64,000 nucleotides of DNA from Pseudorasbora parva (taxonomy: Eukaryota; Chordata; Actinopteri; Cypriniformes; Gobionidae), in the NCBI RefSeq assembly GCF_024679245.1, contig NC_090180.1, positions 14,042,007 to 14,106,006 of the forward strand. The letters are read 5' to 3'. Under the pieces are notes generated by a model. That model saw only the letters and a program-made list of their open reading frames with translations, searched no databases and was not told the DNA's origin. Numbering within the stretch: the first letter of the stretch is position 1; each line of letters opens with the position of its first letter. Shown here piece after piece: positions 31,291 to 42,196 of the stretch. A program made the position numbers and the translations under genes.

Positions 31291-32130
31291 TGTCTGTGAT
31301 CTTAATCCCGTGCAAATCGACCATGTCTGTCATTTGTAAAGTAAAAATTCCCTCGCAAATTACCTACCATATTTCGCCGAACACCGAGTTCCTGTGATAA
31401 TAGTAGTCCCGTGCGAATCGACATCTCTGTGATTTGGCCAGGATTAGGCAGATTGTATATCAATTTTGCAAGTTTTTTTTTCCTGTGAGCATTTCTATCT
31501 TTATCTTTCACGAAGAATGGAGTCTGCATTCATAATGCGCACCGTTATGAATTCCCGTGCAGCCACACGGATTATACTTTCACTTTAGAATGAGTATCAA
31601 TTTGGGAGTAAACTGATTGAATGGTGTGTTTAATATTAACATAAATACTGTTCTTAATGAAAAACAGAACAGAACAGTACAATGACAAGCTCGTTTAAAT
31701 GAGCTCTTTTACATTTAGCATTGAAACTGAATCATCCGCCGTGTGTCAGCTTCTCACTCGTGATAAATGAAATCTGACTCCTGCCGCTGGTCTGTGCTCA
31801 GTTCATGGCATCTGTTCGCTAACGGAACAAAATTATGTTTATTTATTACTATAAAATAATCAAAACAATATCGATGCCTGTTTATGATTTCATACAGCTA
31901 TATCTAACGAAGTCTTGACATCATATCCGGGAGAAGTCAGTAAGTTCGAGTAAAATCACAGTCTTTGCTTATCCCGTGCCAATGCGCCACGCAAAACTCA
32001 GATGTGGGGGAGTAATTTCTAAATCACAGAGGTCCCTTTAATACTAATCCCATGCGAATAGTGCTTTGGTCTTTTTAAGGGATACTAAAAACTTCTAGGC
32101 AGGTGTGTTGAGGCAAGTTGGAGCTAAACT

Positions 32131-32630
32131 TGACACACTTCCTCCAGCTCTTCCGGAGGGAATACAGAGGCGTTCCCAGGCCAGACATAATCCCTCCAGC
32201 ATTTCCTAGGTCTTCCCCAAGGGTCTCCTCCCGACTGGGCATGCCTGGAACACCTCCCTGGGAGACTTCCAGGAGGCATCCGAAACAGATGCCCGAGCCA
32301 CTTCAGGTGACGGGCCAGACTAAGAGCAGTTAACAAAGCCATTATGAGGAAAACAAAATCAAGGACCAAGATGTTGCCCGTATGGTGTAGAAGGGGGACC
32401 GCTCTGGAGCCAGACCCGGGGTTGGGGCTTGCATGCGTGCGCCTGCTAGCCGGGCCTCCCCCCATTGGGGCCCGGCTGGGCTCAGCCCGAATGAGCAATA
32501 TGGGTCCTCCCTCCTTTGGGCTCACCACCTGCAGGAGGGATCGTAGGGACCGGTGCATTGTGGATCAGGCGACAGACGAAGGCGAGGCCCCCAACAACCA
32601 GATCTCTGGACCCAGAAACCCCTGCAGTAG
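32131..32630. mobile_element. LINE fragments in opposite orientations
   Basis: Minus strand, 32131-32320: frame reading MPPGSLPGRCSRHAQSGGDP then GRPRKCWRDYV and PPEELEEV, the C-terminal end of a reverse transcriptase ORF common among fish non-LTR retrotransposons. Plus strand, about 32385-32630: GACCCGGGGTTGGGGCTTGC, GCCCGGCTGGGCTCAGCCCG and TGGGCTCACCACCTGCAGGA, which match my recollection of the 5' part of such a LINE just upstream of its endonuclease. Both are short and non-functional. The head-to-head order suggests either inversion during integration (twin priming) or two independent events. Confidence 0.6.
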
Positions 32631-33715
32631 AAGAAAAAGAAAAAGCAATAATGATAATAGGCCAAAGAAATGGGCAAGGAAAATAGATAGTATCTGATCT
32701 ACTGCGCCTGATATCAGGAGAGAGAGAAAAAACCCTTCTGTTGAAGCTTACACATGAAAAAATATCATAAACCTACAATTTATGTTGGTAGATCAGTCCA
32801 GTTCTGATTTTTGCCCTTGTGTAGAAATCATTAAGAACAGACAGACAAATAAATAATGTGAGAATTGTATGTTTTTTATATTGTTTTTCACTTACCCCCA
32901 AATGCATGAATGTTTTGTATTTGGGTCTTTGGTATTTGGTGACCCAGATCTATATCTAATATCGATGAATCTCTACCTGTTGCAATAATATATAACTCAA
33001 CGGATATTAAATCAGCACTAGGTAACTTTTCAACCTTCATAATATATTTTTTAAGACTCTTGTGATGATAAATCGACTTACAATAGGTTGAATGACACGT
33101 CTGCCATAGCCTGATGGGGTCTGTATCGTTTTTAATCGTACTTTTCAACTTCGGGTTTCGGGTAGTAACCCGTGAACAAAAAGAACTACAAAATTCGACT
33201 GCTTTACGGCATATACGTCACTTCCACCAACACACACACTTCCTTACATTCGGACGTGCGAGCCCAACTTTGTTCGTCGGATAATATAGTCATGTCCGAA
33301 GCAGCACAGACAAATAAGAAAGAAAAGGTTTTGTTGGAGGAAAGCAATAAGAGGAAATGAAAAAGTGATGGGATTAAAGGCAGGACGAGGATCAAAATGT
33401 GACCAGCGTTTGCTCGTCGGCGTGAGCTGAAGGAGGCGTGCCCGACCGATGCTGTCCTGCTTGTTATGGTGATTACCTAACACTCAAACAGTATCATATA
33501 GATTCTGTAAAACGGTAACCAATAGACTACTATAATGACGCTGGCTTGTAAACGTGAGCATCGTGATTATTTGGCGTTTGAAAAAAATAAAACCCATGAA
33601 AGTAGATTCATATGACATGCTGAAACATATGCCACTGACTGTAACGTTACCTGGGATGAAGACATTTCACACGCGACGCCAGAAGAACTCATCTTGCAGT
33701 GTTCAGGGGAACTGT
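32631..33715. other. Intergenic, probably degenerate repeat
   Basis: Starts A-rich after the LINE piece. From 33000 to 33480 the sequence (CTAGGTAACTTTTCAACCTT, GGGTTTCGGGTAGTAACCCG, a short palindrome) has the feel of a dispersed repeat but no second copy lies in the window. No gene seen. Confidence 0.4.
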
Positions 33716-33863
33716 TAGTGCTGCACCGACCCGCGGGACGCTTTTATGAAGTTATTTGGCCCGCACCGCACCACTGTATATATTTTTACAACCCGCCACG
33801 CACCCGCGACCATTAAATAGACATACGGGGTCCGCGGGTTATTAGGTGGCCCGCGCATCACTA
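33716..33863. mobile_element. Short hAT-like MITE
   Basis: 148 bp with ends TAGTGCTGCACCGACCCGCGGG and ...GTGGCCCGCGCATCACTA, inverted repeats with TAGTG tips typical of hAT elements. GTTCAGGG occurs at 33701-33708 and directly after the right end (33864-33871), an 8-bp direct repeat offset by seven bases on the left, so the left boundary may have been altered. Non-coding and GC-rich. Confidence 0.6.
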
Positions 33864-33871
33864 GTTCAGGG

Positions 33872-34760
33872 CTATCAGGGTTGTCATGTCAACAAATGCA
33901 CGCGCGATGGCATCCCCTGTTGTTGGATGACAGCTCTTACGACAGTAGTTGAGGACATAATTTTTTCCAAACTGTAGGGGGACCCCGAGAGCAAAAGTAG
34001 CCAAGTGGGGCTTTAAGCAACAATTAGAGGAATAAAATATTTTTCTTACCTTTTATAACTTGGAAAGTTCAGTTTGAGCAGATGTTTTATACCATCACCA
34101 CTCATTTCCCAGTACATTCAGCATCTGGCTCATACCTGCCATTTCAAACATATTCTCAAAAATATCATTTTCAACATCTTTAAAATCAATATTTTGATCC
34201 ACCATCAAGTGACAGTGACTATCTGAGTAATATCTGATTGCGTTCAGTACTTGCTCTGCAGTAAATTGTTGAGCCATTTAAAGTTTTGCTGATGATACAG
34301 CCAATTATTTTGTTTTCCGCCTGCGGTAACCATGAATGCAACTTCACTTCATCATTGTGTATCAGACATTGCCACCTTGTGGAATAAAGGTAAACTATAC
34401 TTATTTAGTCATTAACGATTCAGTTATTGTTTTGCAGAAAAAAAATCATACTTACATTGCTACACACCTCAGGTCCCTATAACATTTTTTTTTCCCCACA
34501 ACAAATGAATGGGAAATCAGGCATTCTTTAATATCTGTATACTTTTTTTCTTGTTATATTGTTTATAATGATTTTTTGAGGAATACTGAGATGGTTGATG
34601 TACAAATAAAATGAATGAGAGGTGAAGCTGACACCATTTAGAGTTTTGAATAATAATTAAAAAAAAGTAAATCACAACGATTTTCATGGCATCCCTCCAT
34701 CACGCCAAACCCACCTTTTATTTTGAATCTATGTACTATATATTAGCAAACTTCCATTAG
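33872..34760. other. Intergenic with one small unassigned frame
   Basis: A 60-codon minus-strand frame at 34095-34277 starts MAQQFTAEQVLNAIRYYSDS and is acidic afterwards. That start faintly resembles the N-terminus of piggyBac-derived proteins, but nothing downstream supports it, so I do not call it a gene. The remainder is AT-rich with no recognised feature. Confidence 0.4.
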
Positions 34761-34764
34761 TTAA

Positions 34765-35460
34765 AGGTGCACTATGTAATATTTTTGCAGTAAAATATCC
34801 AAAAACCACTAGGCCAGTGTTGTATATTTTGTTCTGTTGAGTACTTATATACCAAATGTTTCCAACTATGTGTAAATTGTGAGAAAATTGCTATTTTAAC
34901 CAAGGACCTGGGACGTGTCAGCATAGCGTTTGAGGGAGTCGCCTGTCAATTGCATCATATCGGCGTTTCCCTCCGTTTTATTTGGCAGAAAAGCTCTTTT
35001 CTCAAAGCAGTGTGAACAAGTCACAGCAGCCGCTGAGAGAACCCACAGAGTAACGTCATACCATCATTTTAAACACACTTAAATGTATCTAATATGATAA
35101 ACAGAGCTGCTTTACCTTATACTCATGAATCCGGAAACGTGGAAATATTGCAGGTGCCTGGCAACTGTGTCCTGTCCCGTCATAATAAAAGTTGCGTTGC
35201 TCGCGAGCCGTGTGTTTGTATAACAATCGCTCCAGCGGCCGTGCTCAGCTCCACAACACTCGGCCCATCTCTGCTTTACACTACAGTAACGTTAATAACC
35301 GCATCCATGAACATGATTTCTGCCCGAGTCCTATTTTCCACCGGCTGTGAGGTGAAGACCACATGTCCCAAGATACTGCGCACAAACTTGGTGTCATCAA
35401 ACTACGCCTTTGTTTAGAATAGGCGCCCTCCAGTGGATGGAAAGTTGCATAGTGCACCTT
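34765..35460 (-). mobile_element. TTAA family B, full-length copy
   Basis: Terminal inverted repeats AGGTGCACTATGTAA and TTGCATAGTGCACCT, preceded by TTAA (34761-34764); the right duplication has decayed to TTCA. It is in opposite orientation to the copy at 40806-41452, whose internal sequence it shares. Non-coding; the 107-codon frame at 35094-35417 crosses family-wide repeat sequence and is not a gene. Confidence 0.8.
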
Positions 35461-37249
35461 TCAGTAGTCAAGGGTGGAAACTTGGAGCTCGATCTGCCAT
35501 TAGGATCAGTGACAATCCGGTCAACATGCTCAGAACTCTTTCAAGCTGGCTGTGGGGCAGCAGGCCATCCATAATGTTGAGCTCTGAAATATTCAGCCAT
35601 CCTTTGCGAGTTTGGATTATCAAAGAGTGACAGTATAAGACAAACTCTTTGAAGCATGTCCTTTAAAAAGCCTGGACATAGAGCAAGGTTGAGGGTGCAT
35701 ACATGAGTAATGAAATCAGGGTCAAAGGTCAGCTGCCTGTGGAGTAAATGCCAGCTGCACAACTGCTGTGCTCTGAAACACCTTAGAACAATGGAGGAAA
35801 TACTGGCTGATGCATTTTTACTGAAGGCATTGCTTGGTTATAGTTTTATCGTGATGTCTCAATGGTAAACCACATACTGTTTGCTTCCATTTCGCACTCC
35901 AAAGCAATTGTCCTTGAGTAGCAGTGATTGTATGGCATATTGTTTCTGTTTTAACAAGTGAAGCCATTTTATGGCTTGTAAAGCTGGTGAGTAATTAACA
36001 CATAATACTCCACTGGTTTTTAGCAGACCAGCTGATATTTGTTCATATGAAATATTTGGGCTTTTTTGGTTGAGGTGCTTTTCACTAGTATGCAAAAAGG
36101 TGTTAGGATGACATAGGTCAGAGCTAATAAGCTTTAAACATGCTGTTTGGCTGCCCTTTTCAGCATAGTAGGGAGTGATCCTAATGACTAATGACTGTTC
36201 TGCTTTGATTGACAGTGCCACTAGAGGAGCAAAGTGAAAGACTACCTGTTAGATATGATGGAGGCGAAGTTTATCCCTCTTTTCAGCCTCATTCTTTACT
36301 GTATAGCTGTGGTTTCTGAGGGACTTTATATATTGGAAACTAAGAAAAAGCAGAGCCCTAATTGGAGAGCCATTCATATGGCGGCAAGTAGCAGTTATAA
36401 AACCCCAGCTCTTATTACTGCCAAAGCAGGAAATTGAGTCTTCAACAAGCAGTCTCTCGCTTTCTCGACTCGTACCCTCCTGTATTTCTTACGGAAGCAG
36501 CTACTGATGCCGCTTTGCGAACAGTATAGGCACATTAGGGGCCGTTTCTGTTGTTGTGGGATGTGCAGCGAGGCAGGAAATTAAAAAGAGGAGTGACAGC
36601 AGATTTAGCACGTCATCGCTAATAAGCCTTGTTTGTGAAGACAGGAGAGCACACACATCAATTTCACGCTTAAGATTTAGATTGCTACTGTTACCTGGAC
36701 CTGTTTAGCACTTTCCGAATGCTTAACGCATGTTTGATGTTCAAGGTGCTGAAAGGAATCATGAAAAAAAAACACACAAAAAAAACAAACATCAAATACA
36801 CTGCTCACTGAAGTCAAATAATCTTGCTTTGGAATTAACGTACATGTGAAGTCAAGTAAATTTTATTCATAAAGCACTTTTCACAATGCCCAGTGTCAAA
36901 CCATAGACTGTGGCATAGACAAAAACTCTTTAAACTGTTTAGGTTTAGGAGAATACCATGCTTAGATGGTAAGGATAATAGTGTGGGAAATCCATCCTAA
37001 AAGGGCTGGCAAAACGGAGACAGTGGTCAGTGAAGCATTTTTCTCTGTCTGACTGGTAAACACTGTAGTTGGGAGTAGAAGGTTCTCTTGAATGCCCCAC
37101 TATGTGAGATGTGCAATGAAATGAATGATTAGCTGTGTTCAAGTTATTGTTTTTCTAAACTGCTAATGTAGCATTGATGTGAAGTATTATTTATATACAG
37201 ATATATGCAAATAAATACAATAGAAGGCAAATGCATAAATTATAAAATG
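35461..37249. other. Single-copy intergenic DNA, no gene supported
   Basis: A 120-codon minus-strand frame (35859-36221) has no domain, repeat or codon pattern that argues for coding; frames this long are expected by chance in AT-rich DNA of this size. Block 36230-36660 is repeat-free with moderate GC. At 36850-36890 the sequence TTTTATTCATAAAGCACTTT is an inverted piece of a LINE/SINE-like tail. Confidence 0.45.
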
Positions 37250-37398
37250 TCAAGTTCTGGCTTGCTTTGTCGGAGACACTTAACATAGCTACTGTACAGC
37301 CAAAACAAATCTTGTTGCATTATTTTCCTGTTATCACTGTAAATCTGCTTTGAATCTGTATTGTAAAAAAACTTTATATAAATAAAGATGACTTCACT
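37250..37398 (+). mobile_element. SINE-like repeat, copy 3
   Basis: Shares CTGTACAGCCAAA, TTGTTGCATTATTTTCCTGT and the 3' end ATAAATAAAGATGACTTCAC with the copies at 3958 and 23025. The 5' part is missing or diverged. Confidence 0.55.
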
Positions 37399-37649
37399 AG
37401 AAATAGTGTATAATATAAATGCATAAATGCAAATACAGAAATATTTTCAGCCTTTTTTTATTGACAAATGTTTTTCAATAATTTGAAGCCATGGTAATGA
37501 GCTACTATTTTTTGACCTATGTAGCGCTTCTGTCGATCTGAGCGGAAGTTGACTTTTAGGTTTCTTTCAACTATTAAAAACTATATTTGTTTATTGAAAT
37601 AAAGCTGAATAAAAATATGTTTAAGATGTACTAAAGTACTAAACGAACT
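37399..37649. other. Intergenic, nothing recognised
   Basis: Short AT-rich spacer between a SINE-like repeat and a TTAA family copy. Confidence 0.5.
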
Positions 37650-38693
37650 AAACGTTACTGCAGAATGAAGCAGAGCAGGACCGAGTGCTGTGGGAGCTGA
37701 GCAAGGCCGCTGGAGTGATTGTTGCGCAACACACGGCTCGCAAGCAGCAGGACTTTTATTATGACGGGACACAGTCACCGGCGTCATTTCCGCTTTTCCA
37801 GTCATGAGTATGAGGTAACGCAGGTCTGTTTATCAAATTAGATACATTTAAGTGTGTTTAAAATTATGTTATGACGTTACTTTGAGGATTCGGTCGGTGC
37901 CTGCAGAGATACTTGCTGCATACTGCTAAGAGTAAAGCGTTTCTGCCAAATAAAGCCGGAAACCGAGAGTAACGCAGATATGACTCAGTTGACAGGCGAC
38001 TCCCTCAGATGTCACGTCTCCTTGGTTAAAATAGTAATTTACTCACAATTTACAAATAGGAAACATTTGGGATATTGTAAGAACTCAACTGAACAAAATA
38101 TATAGTGCCTGGTAGTTTTTGAATATTTTTTTTGCACAAATCCTACTTGACTTGACTGACAAGCCAGACCTACATCAAGATGTTTGGTCTGGAAATTGAC
38201 CATTGACAGGGCTCAATCCGAGGGGCGGGATAAACGGTTGAATTTCAAGCTCCCTCTGCACGCGATAGGATAGCGCTACCATCAACCAGACCAACGAAGG
38301 TGAAACGGAGCTCGTTGATAGATTAAACATTCGCAGTATCCGGTCGGCAAAACTCTGAACACATCTTCCCTTTTTAAGAATGACTTCAGTGCCGTTCTTT
38401 GTTCTTTTCTCAGAGAAAAGCTTAACTCCAAGTCTTCCAGAGTCGCAGTCAAAGCTGATTCGAAAGACCGCCGCCGTTCGCCAGTTTCTGTGTTTACTAG
38501 AAGCCCGCAAACGCAACTCGGCCGTCGTCATTATGGCCCCGCCCACCGACTCTATACACGATGTGATTGGCCCGACAAGAGTTTGGCGTTTACAGCTCAG
38601 AAGGGTATTGAGAGTTGCTAGACGACACTTGCGGGCAGATTAGATTTGCTGCCGCTAGGGTGCGTCTAGATTTCTAGGCTAACATAGTGCACT
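37650..38693 (+). mobile_element. TTAA family B, copy with nested insertion
   Basis: Runs parallel to the copy at 40806-41452 from AACGTTACTGCAGAATGAAG to GCACAAATCCTAC (38146). The family's terminal CATAGTGCACTTTAA resumes at 38684, so about 540 bp has been inserted just inside the right terminal repeat. The insert begins TTGACTTGACTGACAAGCCA and ends GTGCGTCTAGATTTCTAGGC. The insert is GC-richer and non-coding; opposing frames at 38175-38546 and 38380-38643 overlap and show no domain. The left end of the host copy is lost. Confidence 0.65.
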
Positions 38694-38697
38694 TTAA

Positions 38698-40581
38698 GTA
38701 GCTTTTTGAAATGTGCCTTAGAAGAAACAAACACACAAACAAACAAACAAACAAACAAACAAACAAACAAAAACAGTACTGGTGTGCATCTTGAGATATT
38801 TTAGGATATGTCAGGTCAAGTTGCTTTCAGTTAAAACAGCTCAAATATGCATTTAAGTCTGGGACTAGCTTAAACCTAGTCCGTGAAACCGGGAATCAAT
38901 ATTAGTATATAAATACTACTAAAATAACACAGTGCCACTGTGTATTCACTATTATCACCAGCCTTGATCAAGCATGACTTTGTCTTGACCATTAAGATAT
39001 ACATTGAGTGGACTTGAGAGTGGGAAAGAGTATTACAGGGATCATTTTAAATAAAACCATTGTAACCATTGAGCTGAATCCGCAGGTACGGCACCCAGAG
39101 CATGACTAGCAACACGGAAATGGGTCACACTGAACAGCTAAAGCGACTGCTGTGATATTCCAAAGTCATTTGTACAGAATTGAATTTCTAATAACGCTGA
39201 ATGAAAACAGAACTCTGAATATGTTCTGCTCCCTTTTTGCCATTATAGCAGGAGAGGAAGGCGAGAGTGGAAAGCAAAAGCATGGTTTATGGAAATAAGG
39301 GTCGCTGAAATAAGAAGGAAATAATTTATTGTGTCTTTATGAAACTTTATGGCTCTGTGATAAGTCTCTTCTGAGATAATATCGCTGGGGCTCAATGATG
39401 AAAAGGAGAACGATTGCCGCCCTTTGCATTGTGCACCTTATTCTCACATACAAAGCACCAGAATAATGTTCCACCCTTGCTGAGATTCTCCGAAGTTATC
39501 AAACGTTTCTAAGCATTTCAACTGCACCTTGCTCACACCATCTGCTATTGATTCAAGGGGCAAGAATCCTCATTAAGCTGCAAATCCACAGCTTCTGATA
39601 AGGTTAAGTTCTTAATCTTGTATCAGCGCTCTGAAAATAAACACTGTTATTAAAACGCTTAGGCAATAATTGCATTTGATATTTCTAGGATGAAACTGAC
39701 GGCTCATTAGAATCCATGAACATTTCAGAGTGTCAAGGGATCATACATTCTTAGCTTCTATTTTTACAAACAATTTTTTTTAATAAGGATTATTGCTACT
39801 TGTCTTAAAGGTGCCAAAACACCTTTTATTTTCTCCTCCAAGATAGTAGCAATTCCATTACATTCTGATCACTTCATAGGTTTCATTAGCTCCACTAAAT
39901 TTTTTGATGTGACCCGTGTTGGCAAAATGAGTCGCATTGAGCAAATAATCAAATTGAGTTTTGATTATTTTCATTCTTTATTAAAAACCTGAGCTACACC
40001 TGTTTGAATCTGATAGTCAGTAAAGCCAATTAAGTTTTTGTGAAAAGCTTCCAAAACAAAATCCCCTAGCAACAAAACATTTATGATATCTTAGCTCACT
40101 GTGAGCCTGTAGTCCAGAGCTAATTGTCTAGTCAGATTTTTAAATCTAAAATATGAAAAGGCGGTTTTCACCAAAAAGTGATCAACGCTGCCATCTGCTA
40201 AGTGACTGTCTAGGGTGAAGGCTAGCTGGTAAGTTTTAAAACAGCTGTATTGACACTGCATTTATTTTATTTTTTTGGCTGTCTAGACGTGTTCAATGAC
40301 TGTCACCACAGTCTCAACTTGAATCTTTTTGTCGAAAGCAGACCTCATTGTTGATTCACCTGTCCTGTCACAAAAGACGAAATTCAATATGACTGTTTTG
40401 TAGCTCTGAAAAGCCACATAAGCATAAGGTTTTTTCAATTCCCATCCAATTAATTCAGACACACTCTTAAAGTTTTTTTTGTTGTTGTTGTTGTTGTTGT
40501 GGGCACTTTTGTTTTAGTGGACTTTTAGTCATGTTTCACTAGTTCACACTTACATCAAATTAAATAGAGTAAAGATTATGC
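38698..40581. other. Single-copy intergenic DNA with small simple repeats
   Basis: (AAAC)n at about 38729-38770 and (GTT)n at about 40480-40500. A MITE-end-like phrase AAGTCTGGGACTAGCTTAAA lies near 38856. The block 39050-39750 is repeat-free and rich in TTAT/ATTA cores, a candidate regulatory region by composition only. No gene. Confidence 0.45.
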
Positions 40582-40740
40582 GTATTTGGCGTGCTGTCCG
40601 GGGGAGGGCGCCGGGCTCGGAATTTCGCCCGAACCCAGAGTTTGGTGTGAGCGCTTGTGCGCTTGTGTTTAGTCAGGTTTAATTATATGCACGTGTTCCT
40701 CCCGAAATTTTGTTAATAAAAACTTCACTTCATAGTCTGA
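40582..40740 (+). repeat. Dispersed GC-rich repeat fragment
   Basis: Contains GTATTTGGCGTGCTGTCCGG and GGAGGGC, the near match of the minus-strand block at 2270-2340, followed by TGTTAATAAAAACTTCACTT, a polyadenylation-like end. Class unknown. Confidence 0.45.
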
Positions 40741-40805
40741 AGATGTACTTGTCACATTTACATATGTCTACATCACCATAGTGGATGTCACACTTTCTAC
40801 ATTAA

Positions 40806-41452
40806 AGCTACACCATGTAACGTTTCCGTCCGCTAGGGGTCGCCTATTCAAAACAAAGGCATAGTTTGATGACGCCAAGTTTGAGCGCAGAATCATGGGA
40901 CATGTGGGACAACGATTCGGGATAGGACTCGGGCATAAATCATGGATGCGATTATTAACGTTACTGTAGTATGAAGCAGAGCAGGATCGAGTGCTGTGGG
41001 AGCTGAGCAAGGGCGCTGGAGCAATTGTTACGCAACATGCAGCTTGCGAGCAGCGGGACTTTAATTATGACGGGACACAGTCGCCGGTGCCATTTCTGCT
41101 TTTCCTGTATGAGGTAACGTAGCTCTGTTTATCATATTAGATACATTTAAGTGTGTTTAAAAATATGTTATGACGTTACTCTGAGTGTTCGCTCAGCGGC
41201 TGCTGTGACACTTGTTGCAGACTACAGTAAGAGTAAAGCGTTTCTGCCAAATAAAACCAGGGGTAACGCAGAAATGACGCAGTTGACAGGCGACTCCCTC
41301 AGACGTCCCGGCTCCTTGGTTAAAATAGCAATTTTCTCACAATTTACAAATATTTGGAAACATTTGGGATATTATAAGAACTGAACAAAATATGTAACAC
41401 TGTCCTAGTGGTTTTTGGATATTTTACTGCAAAAATCCTACATAGTGCACCT
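40806..41452 (+). mobile_element. TTAA family B, complete copy with TTAA duplication
   Basis: 647 bp flanked by TTAA at 40802-40805 and 41453-41456. The ends AGCTACACCATGTAACG and CCTACATAGTGCACCT are imperfect inverted repeats. TTAA duplication plus short inverted ends fits a piggyBac-like non-autonomous element. Three other copies lie in the window. Non-coding. Confidence 0.8.
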
Positions 41453-41456
41453 TTAA

Positions 41457-41800
41457 TTTGTCCTATTACGATATCAAATAGTGTATGTCTTACCGGCAAT
41501 GTGTGAAAAGCAGGTATTGTGTATGCCTAGTTTCTAAAAGTAATAGCAAGAATAAGTCTTAAAACCTGGAAATTGGTATTTTAGCACGTTTGGTTAATCG
41601 TCTTGAATTCAGTGGGTTTTTGTTTTTTGGTTAAATCCCTGAGGTCTGTGGTTATAACAAACTTTCACGTTTTATTCTACAAAATAAAATGCATTAGAAT
41701 TTTTTTTTTTTAGTAATTTAAGCTTTTGTGTCTTGACAAAAAAGGCTAAATGGCACTACAGAGATTGAAATATTTAACATTTTTATGCCAAGCAGGAAAA
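41457..41800. other. Intergenic, nothing recognised
   Basis: AT-rich single-copy flank of the DIRS element. Confidence 0.5.
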
Positions 41801-42000
41801 CGTCTCAGGTTACGTATGTAACCATGGTTCCCTGAGAGGGAACGAGACGCTGCGTCGAAACGCTAGGGGACGCCTCTGCGTGCCATGTCATGAAGCACTT
41901 GTGTAATCAGTCCAATAGCGGGACGATACGTCACGGGCGGGTGACGTCATCGACCAGGAAGCTATAAAGCATGCCCGGACCAAACAGTCACTAGCTTCTG
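41801..42000. repeat. DIRS left inverted terminal repeat
   Basis: The inner 152 bp (41849-42000) is the inverse of 46660-46811. The outer 48 bp, beginning CGTCTCAGGTTACG, is unique to this end but is repeated inverted in the internal complementary region. It contains TGACGTCA (41942-41949) and TATAAA (41963-41968). Confidence 0.92.
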
Positions 42001-42046
42001 GAAAAGTCGAACAAATCGATCACAGGCATGCCGGGAGTATGGCATC

Positions 42047-42151
42047 TCGACGCAGCGTCTCGTTCCCTCTCAGGGAACCATGGTTACATACGTAACCTGA
42101 GACGTTCCCTATCTCGAGGGAACTTCGAGCTGCGTCGAAACGCTAGGGGAC
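42047..42151. repeat. DIRS internal complementary region
   Basis: Bases 42047-42104 are the exact inverse of the left tip 41801-41858 (58 bp). Bases 42104-42151 are the exact inverse of the right tip 46789-46836 (48 bp). In the DIRS model this region templates the joining of the two ends into a circular intermediate before recombinase-mediated integration. The two halves abut at 42104, as the model requires. Confidence 0.92.
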
Positions 42152-42196
42152 CTCAATACCCACGCCGCCAGAGTCCCAAATGTCTGTATGTGTGAA

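Larger units (their letters stand above)
29135..32065. mobile_element. Inverted-repeat element with CGAAT motif arrays
   Basis: 2.9-kb element whose ends AGCCCTATTCGCATGGGACT (left) and AGCACTATTCGCATGGGATT (complement of the right end) match over about 40 bp, through AGGGACCTCTG. It contains no gene. Nineteen or so copies of a degenerate ATCCCGTNCGAATAG motif occur, mostly on the plus strand (for example 29514, 30046, 30135, 30659, 30750, 31273, 31306, 31409, 31974, 32050) and inverted at 29135, 29201 and 29322. The centre is built of 121-bp and 615-bp tandem units. No target duplication was recognised. Family unassigned; a non-autonomous DNA transposon with transposase-binding arrays is my inference. 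Confidence 0.65.
29048..32130. mobile_element. hAT MITE copy 2, split by a 2.9-kb element
   Basis: The left part at 29048-29134 starts CAGGGGTGTCCAATCCTGAT and includes ACACACCTGAACCAGCTAAT. The family resumes at 32066-32130 with GGCAGGTGTGTTGAGGCAAG and TTGGAGCTAAACTT. Its right end is replaced by LINE sequence at 32131. The large inverted-repeat element between the two halves is a later insertion. Confidence 0.65.

Noticed and set aside
34095..34277. MAQQFTAEQVL frame as a piggyBac-type protein start
   Set aside because: Similarity is limited to a few residues and no transposase core or terminal repeats accompany it.
35859..36221. 120-codon minus-strand frame
   Set aside because: No domain, no splice or promoter context; a few frames of this length are expected by chance in 64 kb of AT-rich DNA read in six frames.
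37650..38693. Opposing frames at 38175-38546 and 38380-38643 as a gene
   Set aside because: They lie inside an insertion within a repeat, overlap on opposite strands and show no domain.
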